The notes under the pieces are model-generated. The model was not told where the DNA came from. It ran no database searches and saw only the letters and a list, made by a program, of their open reading frames with translations. The position numbers and the translations under genes were made by a program. From the NCBI GenBank assembly GCA_009746045.1, contig RPFO01000819.1, positions 684,382-748,381 on the forward strand: DNA of 64,000 nt, written 5' to 3'. Of the stretch, positions 57,041 to 64,000 are shown in pieces (the stretch's first letter is position 1; every line of letters begins with the position of its first letter). Source of the stretch: Mesostigma viride. Its lineage: Eukaryota; Streptophyta; Mesostigmatophyceae; Mesostigmatales; Mesostigmataceae.

Positions 57041-57519
57041 TTTCAGATGTGTTTGTGGGGGTTGATTGCGCCTAGCATGCATTTTATTGAAGCAATGAGT
57101 TTCCCAAGATATACATTATATAAACTAAGACAATTGACCCATTAACGCAATGAGACAACATCAATGAGACAACATATGCCAATTGAAGGCTGCCCGCAAC
57201 TTTATTCCAAGTTCATTATTATATGATTCCAAGACCGTACATCTTCAAGATATAGCACTACAGACACCCACGCGGCTTCCGCGGTCATCACGCTCCTCCT
57301 CCAAGACAACTCAACCTTACAGGACGTTGGGCCATCATACGTCCGGAATAATTGTGTCACTTATTACATAACCAAACTTTTTGAGGGATCGCCATGGTTG
57401 CATGGTTTCAACACATGCGCCCTGCACTCATGTGCATCAAAGGTGTTGCGTAGTGCCAACTCAGTGTCAAAGAACTGATTCAATAATATTTCCCGTATGG
57501 CCATGAAGGCCCACATGAG
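57041..57519. other. Interior of the second element, no gene seen
   Basis: No ORF with family resemblance. Short direct repeats of AATGAGACAACAT lie near 57,148-57,175. Confidence 0.4.
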
Positions 57520-57599
57520 TTAAACATGGCCGAGAGTGATTGCATCATCCTTCTTGGCGACATCGGTCTTGACGACGTCGATGGGGAAGACGGCAGCAC
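57520..57599 (-). CDS. Possible terminal exon of an unknown gene
   Basis: After an acceptor TTCACATGCAG (minus, 57,600), the reading GAAVFPIDVVKTDVAKKDDA continues as ITLGHV to a TAA at 57,520. Composition is protein-like, unlike the flanking repeats. No upstream partner exon was found; the family is not recognised. Confidence 0.25.
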
Positions 57600-57785
57600 C
57601 TGCATGTGAACAAAAGAATCCATGAACTGTGGCATCCAAAGGCAACAACATATTAGCATCCCATTGAACACGAAGCCACGCTGACCCGGCCATCCAGCCG
57701 CCCACGCAGCCACAGAGCCAGCCAGCCACGCAGTGACGCACCCACCCAGCCACACATCCACGCATCCACGCACCCCGCCACCCCC

Positions 57786-58470
57786 CCCCCCCCCAGCCAA
57801 CCACGCAGCCACGCAGCCACGCAGCCACGCAGCAGCGCAGCCACGCAGCCACACAGCCACGCACCCTCCTTTCCAGCCACGCAGCCACGCAGCCACGCAG
57901 CAGCGCAGCCACGCAGCCACACAGCCACGCACCCTCCTTTCCAGCCAAGCAGCCACGCAGCCACGCAGCCACGCAGCCACGCAGCCACGCAGCAGCGCAG
58001 CCACGCAGCCACACAGCCACGCAGCCACGCAGCCACGCAGCAGCGCAGCCACGCAGCCACGCAGCAGCGCAGCCACGCAGCCACACAGCCACGCACCCTC
58101 CTTTCCAGCCACGCAGCCACGCAGCCACGCAGCCACGCAGCCACGCAGCCACGCAGCCACGCAGCCACGCAGCCACGCAGCAGCGCAGCCACGCAGCCAC
58201 ACAGCCACGCACCCTCCTTTCCAGCCAAGCAGCCACGCAGCCACGCAGCAGCGCAGCCACGCAGCCACACAGCCACGCACCCTCCTTTCCAGCCAAGCAG
58301 CCACGCAGCCACGCAGCCACGCAGCCACGCAGCAGCGCAGCCACGCAGCCACACAGCCACGCAGCCACGCAGCCACGCAGCAGCGCAGCCACGCAGCCAC
58401 GCAGCCACGCAGCCACGCAGCAGCGCAGCCACGCAGCCACACAGCCACGCACCCTCCTTTCCAGCCAAGC
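57786..58470. repeat. CAGCCACG octamer minisatellite with higher-order structure
   Basis: Tandem CAGCCACG units with periodic CAGCAGCG variants, and a CACCCTCCTTTCCAGCCA spacer recurring about seven times. All minus frames are open with the same 8-residue period (VAAWLRGC), giving artefact ORFs of about 300 codons. Confidence 0.93.
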
Positions 58471-58564
58471 AGCCACGCAGTCACACAGTCACACAGTCAA
58501 ACCCCCCTACACCCCCCCCCCCACACACACACCCACCCCACCCACTCAACACTACACGAATGAC

Positions 58565-58700
58565 TCACAAAGAACTGCTGCACCACCGATGATCCCTGCG
58601 GGAACTGCTCTGCTGCCGACGGTCCCTGCGAAAACTGCTGCAGTGCCGACAATGCCTGTGGAAACTGCGACATTGCCGACGCTGCCTGCGGGAACTGAAG

Positions 58701-58772
<72 letters not shown>

Positions 58773-58809
58773 AGTTGTTGCTGCAGTTGCTGCTGCAGTT
58801 GCTGCTGCA

Positions 58810-58854
<45 letters not shown>

Positions 58855-59202
58855 GCTGGACCACTTGTTTCTGCACCTCTTGACGCAGCTGCAAACCAAG
58901 CTCTTCAACCTTCTTGCTTTGGTTCTCCATAGCTCGTTGCATCTCTCTCATCGTCTGTTCCACGCCCACCAGTACGGGGGTCGGCGGCGGAAGCGGCTGG
59001 GTACGCTCTGGCTGGGTGCGCTCTGGCTGCCGTGCAGGACCTTGCCACATCGGCCGGCGCATTGGTGGTTTGCACCGGCCAAAAAATCTACTTTCATGGC
59101 ACCAGATTTCTTTCCTAGCACCCATTTTCTACAATCGTCCCCGGCATAACACAAATCAATCAATTCGTCCATGTCATCGCTTCGGCTATCAGCATCGGGC
59201 AT
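58565..59202 (-). pseudogene. Decayed PHD-like/polyQ gene of the second element
   Basis: ATG 59,202 begins MPDADSRSDDMDELIDL, then CYAGDDCRKW and FLAGANHQCAGRCGKVLHG, matching CFAGEKCRKL and LLSGANHPCSGSCGKHVHG of the gene at 34.8 kb. The second half of the PHD pattern and the central domain are gone. After a frame change, a Gln-rich coiled coil follows (MQRAMENQSKKVEELGLQLR, then a long polyQ encoded by a GCT/GCA array at 58,700-58,852). The reading stops at 58,565. Orientation relative to the left element end is the same as in the intact element. Confidence 0.65.
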
Positions 59203-59380
59203 AGTTCCCGTGGCTAGTGCCCATCATTCTTTCCACCTTGAGCGGGGCGAAGTCACGAATTCAAGCGCGAAGTGCATTTGAATCAAGCGGGAACTGGGTG
59301 ACACTGCTTGAAGACGTGCAGCTCCAAGGCATGCAAATGATGCAATGTATGAAAGATACGATACGCAAAGTTCAGGTGTT

Positions 59381-60385
59381 CAGGTGAAGCCGTGAAGACG
59401 TGGTGAAGACAGGTGAAGACGCGGTGAAGACGTGAAGACGTGAAGACGTGAAGACGTGAAGACGTGAAGACACGATACGGCAAGTTCAGGTGAAGTTCAG
59501 GTGTTCAGGTGAAGCCGTGAAGACGTGAAGCCGTGAAGCCGTGAAGACGTGGTGAAGACAGGTGAAGACGCGGTGAAGACGTGAAGACGTGAAGACGTGA
59601 AGACGTGAAGACGTGAAGACACGATACGGCAAGTTCAGGTGAAGTTCAGGTGTTCAGGTGAAGCCGTGAAGCCGTGAAGCCGTGAAGCCTGAAGACGTGG
59701 TGAAGACAGGTGAAGACGCGGTGAAGACGTGAAGACGTGAAGACGTGAAGACGTGAAGACGTGAAGACACGATACGGCAAGTTCAGGTGAAGTTCAGGTG
59801 TTCAGGTGAAGCCGTGAAGCCGTGAAGACGTGAAGCCGTGAAGACGTGGTGAAGACAGGTGAAGACGCGGTGAAGACGTGAAGACGTGAAGACGTGAAGA
59901 CGTGAAGACGTGAAGACACGATACGGCAAGTTCAGGTGAAGTTCAGGTGTTCAGGTGAAGCCGTGAAGACGTGAAGACGCGAAGACGTGAAGACGTGAAG
60001 ACGTGAAGACACGATACGGCAAGTTCAGGTGAAGTTCAGGTGTTCAGGTGAAGCCGTGAAGCCGTGAAGCCGTGAAGCCTGAAGACGTGGTGAAGACAGG
60101 TGAAGACGCGGTGAAGACGTGAAGACGTGAAGACGTGAAGACGTGAAGACGTGAAGACACGATACGGCAAGTTCAGGTGAAGTTCAGGTGTTCAGGTGAA
60201 GCCGTGAAGCCGTGAAGACGTGAAGCCGTGAAGACGTGGTGAAGACAGGTGAAGACGCGGTGAAGACGTGAAGACGTGAAGACGTGCATGCAAGGTATCA
60301 AAGATACGATACGCCGCAAGTTCAGGTGAAGTCGTGAAGACGTGAAGACGTGAAGACGTGAAGACGTGAAGACGTGAAGACGGTG
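59381..60385. repeat. GAAGACGT octamer minisatellite with higher-order units
   Basis: Runs of GTGAAGAC(G) alternate with CACGATACGGCAAGTTCAGG and TGAAGTTCAGGTGTTCAGGT blocks, repeated about six times at roughly 150-180 bp. Short GAAGACGTGAAGACC remnants reappear at 61,609-61,660, after the LINE, which suggests the LINE inserted within the array. Confidence 0.92.
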
Positions 60386-61610
60386 ATTGGATCAGTTTTT
60401 ACCCAGACGGGATCACATCCACATGCAAAGGTCTGGTCCGGGGAGTGTTGCCTCCGGCCGGAATTCAAGTCCAAGTGGCCGACACCCTTCCAGGCCACAA
60501 TGGTTGCCTCAATCAGTTGGCGACTTTATGTGTCTGTCTTCCAGCCCACCAATGTCACCGTATCCGGATGGTCCCGTGGTTAGTATCAAGGTCCTGCATG
60601 TTCCAGCCGGACCCCACGACCCCGGCGGAGGCCATCACTTGGTTACACGTAGGCAATACGAGATTGGATACTTTACCATTGGACCCCCTGGAATTTGGCT
60701 GGACCCTGACCAAGGGGATGTCTAGGATCAGCAAATGTCTTTACGAGTACACGGCAGAATGGGGTTATGACATTTTATTGCACGAGAACCATAAGCTCCA
60801 CCCTGGCCGCCCACGATGGGGCTTTCAATGGCCTGGATATAGTTGGATTAAACTTATCACCCTGGCGGTCGATCACCCTTTGGTGGACCGCAGAGCGACC
60901 GACATTCAACATCTTTTACTGCACAGAGCCATCGGGGTAAACGCGACCCTCAGCAGCCGGTTTCACCACGATGCGACATGCCTGTGCACCTTCCCTTCGG
61001 AAACAATTGAGCACCGCTTTCTCTACTGCCAAGTGAGCGGGGTGTGGCAATGGTTGTTTAACGTATGGTCCGCATGGACCGCGCTACCACATTCCACACT
61101 AACGCTATCCGTGCGTTGTATCATATTCGGTATGGCGGGGACCCCCGGGGAGGAGCTATCCGACAGTCAACTAGCCTGGGTATGGCTCCGAACTAATATG
61201 CTATACGCGATCTGGACTATCCGGAACGAGACGGTTTTCAAAGTGCGGCACGAATACACCAAAGCCGCCGTTGTGAGGCGGTTTATCTTCCTCTGGAACT
61301 CAGCAATGCGTCGCGCTTGGCTCTTGGCGCAAGAACAATACAAGGTGTGGGACCCCGGGCCCAACAATGACAGGCCCAGCCCCTTGGAGCTCTTCCATGC
61401 TCTCCTGGGACGCAACAGGGTGTTTACTTGCATTCCTCACGGTGACCTTACGCGCGTCACTTGGCTCCCCTGGTCACACAATGCTCCTTTCTAAACCTTT
61501 CACCTATCACACTACCCTCAGAGGGTAACCAGCTGGTCGATACGTGGTACCTCTTCACCTAATGATATTCCTATTGGTTAATAAAAATACCCATTTACCC
61601 GGAAAAGACG
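60386..61610 (+). mobile_element. 5'-truncated LINE of a second lineage
   Basis: Flanked on both sides by the GAAGACGT repeat and ending near 61,602 in AATAAAAATACCCATTTACC. Contains only the C-terminal part of the polymerase protein. Confidence 0.6.
60445..61494 (+). pseudogene. Reverse-transcriptase C-terminal region with zinc-binding domain
   Basis: An open stretch of about 349 codons with no proper start (the first codon here is GTG). It carries C-x-C-x8-H-x4-C (CLCTFPSETIEHRFLYC) followed by GVWQWLFNVWSAW, the pattern of the zf-RVT domain at the end of plant-type LINE polymerases, then an alpha-helical tail (WLRTNMLYAIWTIRNETVFK). The reverse-transcriptase catalytic part is missing, so this is a dead 5'-truncated copy, though its reading frame is still unbroken. 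It differs from the ORF2 ends of LINEs A-H. Confidence 0.75.
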
Positions 61611-62158
61611 TGAAGACGTGAAGACCAGGACTGTCACGTGAAGACTGGGACGTGAAGGCAAGTTGCAGCACTCGGCCGCTGCAGTCGCACGCAGGTAGAA
61701 ACGAGTATTGCTGCTTGAATCTGTCAAGACCCCATCGAACGTAAAACAGGTTTTTCGTAAAGAAATCCGATTTGTGGGCGGGCTTTACATATTGCTTCTG
61801 TCCAAGCACTACCGGATGTAAAACAGTATACTTCTTGAAGAAATAAGTTGGGGCTTTGTTGGGCGTCACATTTGACCGGTGGGCGGAGTTTCCTGCTTCT
61901 GTGAAGGCGCCATCGAATGTAGATCAGTAGATTTTCTAAAGAAATCTGAGTTGTGGGCGGGGCCTTTATTGCTTGTGTCCATCCACCACCGGATGTAGAA
62001 CAGTAGACTTATTGAAGGTGAATCACGATACAACAGCTGTAGTTGACAACATCATGACCGGCACATCTTTCCCCCACCGCTGCTCAACCCGGTCCCCCCC
62101 AAACTCCTCCACACTTGCCCACCTTTCCACCCTCCTCCACGGCCCGTTGTGTTTGCAG
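61611..62158. other. Intron-like sequence upstream of the CFAP299 exon
   Basis: Two diverged direct copies of a GTGGGCGGG(G/C)C...TTGCTT(C/G)TGTCCA...CACCGGATGTA block (about 61,776-61,822 and 61,952-61,998). A CT-rich tract precedes the acceptor at 62,158. No other exon seen. Confidence 0.45.
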
Positions 62159-62934
62159 GCGTTGGCACAAAGGGAGGAGGCCGTGCGAGCCGGGAAACTC
62201 ACGGTATGGTTTGATTTCTAGTTTTGTATTAGGACCCTAGGGTAGCTATGTTATATAGGCATGTCTGACAGCATAGCTCACCATTTCATTACCATGGGAT
62301 GCTGAGCATACCATTTCCAGAGAGGTAAGTCAGTCACTCTTCGCAGTTGACAAGTCAGAGAAAGCAATCAAGTGCAGCGTTCACAACTCTTGCCGCTCGT
62401 AACCTTTTGTCTGCCCGGTTTGGCAGCTCCCTGTCTTTGCTTTCTCTCGTATTTCTTTCTTTTGTCTCTTTTCTACATCTTTCTTTGCTAATTCTTGAAT
62501 ATATGATGCTATTGTAGCATCCTTCTAGCGCGGATCGCTCTTAATATCCTTCTCGCGCACGTTTCCTCGCTTTTTCTCATGTAAGAGCGTCTTCCCTGCC
62601 CATGCAGCGTGTACCTGGTGTGTGTGGCTCTGCCTTGCCAATCACAACTGACCGACATGCTGGTCAGGCACTGCAGGTCGTTGCCCTTGCGTGTGTGAAC
62701 CTGCTGTTTTGGCTGTTCCCATGGCCGCTGCGTGTGTCCGTGAATGATACCATGGGAGGGAGACTTCTCCCATGGGTCCCCTTCGCTGACACTCGTGATG
62801 TAGGTTCGCGTCGACTTGTTTCTCTCACTGTGCCCATATTGGCCTCGCACGGCTTTGTCTCTCATTCCTTGTTTGCATGCGGCGGCGTGTAGACCATCAT
62901 CTTCATCCGAGACCGCAACAGCAAGGGCCAGGAG
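62159..62934 (+). CDS. CFAP299: CFAP299 (C4orf22)-like cilium protein, two internal exons
   Basis: Exon 62,159-62,203 (acceptor GTTTGCAG, donor GTATGG) encodes ALAQREEAVRAGKLT. Exon 62,893-62,934 (acceptor GTGTAG, donor GTGAGT) encodes TIIFIRDRNSKGQE. Both are phase 0 and together match the conserved core of CFAP299/DUF4464 proteins, remembered as 'LALREE..R.GKL..IFIRDRN..GQE.SGYIDYAHRL'. The next exon (SGYIDY...) should follow but is not seen before the GC-rich minisatellite, so the gene continues beyond the window. Upstream exons were not found; the second transposon, LINE and octamer arrays may lie in one of its introns. The protein is known as a cilia/flagella-associated factor, so the organism should make flagella. 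A short match, but distinctive. Confidence 0.6.
62207..62892 (+). other. Intron of the CFAP299-like gene
   Basis: Pyrimidine-rich in part (62,400-62,490), with no additional exon recognised. Confidence 0.4.
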
Positions 62935-63117
62935 GTGAGTAATTGCTGAGGGCATGGCTCCTATCCCTTGATGAGTCTAGCGCCATGTACCACCCTCTAT
63001 GCCTGCATATAGGTGACGCATTGAAAATGCAAGCATCTTACTAGAAGTAGCACGGGCCTCCGAGGTGAGATTTTGCGCAGGCCTCATGATCCCAATGGAC
63101 CTGCGAAGCGCATGGCG

Positions 63118-64000
63118 CGCATGGGCGGCCGGCCGGCGCAGCTGGCATGCGGCGGGGCGGGGCTGTCGACGGGCGGCGGGGCAGGGCCGTCGGCGCGCGG
63201 GGGGCCAGCGGCGCTGCCGGTGCGCGCGGGCGGCGGGCCGGCGCACCTGGCATGCGGCGGGGCAGGGCTGTCGACGGGCGGCGGGGCGGGGCAGTCGACG
63301 GGCGGCGGGGCAGGGCCAGCGGCGCTGCCGGCGCGCGTGGGCAGCGGGCCGGCGCAGCTGGCATGCGGCGGGGCGGGGCTGTCGACGGGCGGCGGGGCAG
63401 GGCTGTCGACGGGCGGCGGGGCAGGGCCGTCGGCGCGCGGGGGGCCAGCGGCGCTGCCGGCGCGCGCGGGCGGCGGGCCGGCGCACCTGGCATGCGGTGG
63501 GTCGGGGCTGTCGACGGGCGGCGGGGCGGGGCAGTCGACGGGCGGCGGGGCAGGGCCGTCAGCGCGCGGGGGGCCAGCGGCGCTGCCGGCGCGCGTGGGC
63601 GGCGGGCCGGCGCAGCTGGCATGCGGCGGGGCGGGGCAGTCGACGGCGGCGGGGCGGGGCAGCCGGTGCGCGGCGGGGCGGCGCCGTCGGCGGGCGGCGA
63701 GGTGGCGCAGCCAGCGCGCAGCGAGGTGGCAGCGGCGGCGCAGCCTGCATGCGGCGGGGCAGGGCTGTCGACGGGCGGCGGGGCGGGGCAGTCGACGGGC
63801 GGCGGGGCAGGGCCGTCGGCGCGCGGGGGGCCAGCGGCGCTGCCGGCGCGCATGGGCGGCGGGCCGGCGCAGCTGGCATGCGGCGGGGCGGGGCTGTCAA
63901 CGGGCGGCGGGGCAGGGCCGTCGGCGCGCGGGGGGCCAACGGCGCTGCCGGCGCGCGTGGGCGGCGGGCCGGCGCAGCTGGCATGCGGCGGGGCGGGGCA
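63118..64000. repeat. GC-rich minisatellite reaching the window edge
   Basis: Irregular tandem array built from GGCGGGGCAGGGCTGTCGAC, GGCGGGCCGGCGCAGCTGGC and GCGCGCGGGGGGCCAGCGGC blocks with a higher-order period of roughly 120-240 bp. Open minus frames rich in Pro, Ala and Arg are artefacts. Confidence 0.9.

Noticed and set aside
57480..58484. Minus ORFs of about 300 codons rich in Ala, Trp, Cys and Arg
   Set aside because: Octamer minisatellite with no stop in any minus frame; period of eight residues in each.
63041..63984. Pro/Ala/Arg-rich minus ORFs
   Set aside because: GC-rich tandem repeat; composition explains the open frames.

Overview
This is nuclear DNA of a eukaryote. Genes are rare, carry introns with canonical GT-AG (once GC-AG) junctions, and are embedded in non-LTR retrotransposon debris, DNA transposons and large mini/microsatellites. 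The host genes suggest a flagellated green alga: a plant-type CDC25/arsenate-reductase-like rhodanese, a heat-shock factor, a PhoX-type (DUF839) secreted phosphatase, and exons matching the cilium protein CFAP299 (C4orf22). A prasinophyte or other algal member of Viridiplantae is my best guess; the species is not determined.

Layout. 0-2.6 kb (minus): part of a clostripain-like (C11) protease gene that runs off the left edge. 2.9-5.4 kb: a 28-bp minisatellite. 7.5-9.9 kb (plus): two-exon HSF gene. 11.2-14.4 kb: broken L1-like LINEs with a chimeric insertion carrying a 2A-like motif. 15.6-17.1 kb (minus): four-exon CDC25-like gene. 17.8 kb: MITE-like foldback. 18.6-27.2 kb (plus): eight-exon gene for a basic coiled-coil protein whose introns hold minisatellites. 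27.35 kb: second MITE. 28.4-31.0 kb: LINE copy in plus orientation, meeting a minus-strand LINE tail to tail at 31.03 kb.

The minus-strand LINE is split by the most interesting object here, a 10,131-bp DNA transposon at 31,824-41,954. It has 31-bp terminal inverted repeats (one mismatch) and a 3-bp target duplication (TCG on plus). Removing the element and one TCG restores the LINE ORF1 frame with exactly the length of the sister copy at 29.7 kb. It carries two divergent genes. One is a large protein resembling the uncharacterised DUF7869 family, with an RNase-H/DDE-like acidic pattern. The other is a PHD-like zinc-finger protein with polyQ and Pro/Tyr repeats. A related terminus lies at 56,978 in another LINE, followed in the same order and orientation by a decayed PHD/polyQ gene at 58.6-59.2 kb, so this is a repeated element family.

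43-45.5 kb: rearranged LINE tails and a 308-bp AT pentamer array. 47.0-49.1 kb (plus): PhoX-like phosphatase with TATA box and signal peptide. 50.25-52.53 kb: a TTAA-flanked inverted-repeat element containing a small spliced gene. 52.5-57 kb: more LINE ends. 57.8-60.4 kb: octamer minisatellites. 60.4-61.5 kb: 3' end of a LINE of another lineage with a reverse-transcriptase zinc-knuckle domain. 62.1-62.9 kb (plus): two CFAP299 exons. 63.1 kb to the end: GC-rich minisatellite.

The host genes are unrelated housekeeping, stress and cilium genes and do not form a cluster. The only sets that act together are inside the transposons. All exon joins were made by eye from splice sites, phase and remembered family resemblance; no search was run.
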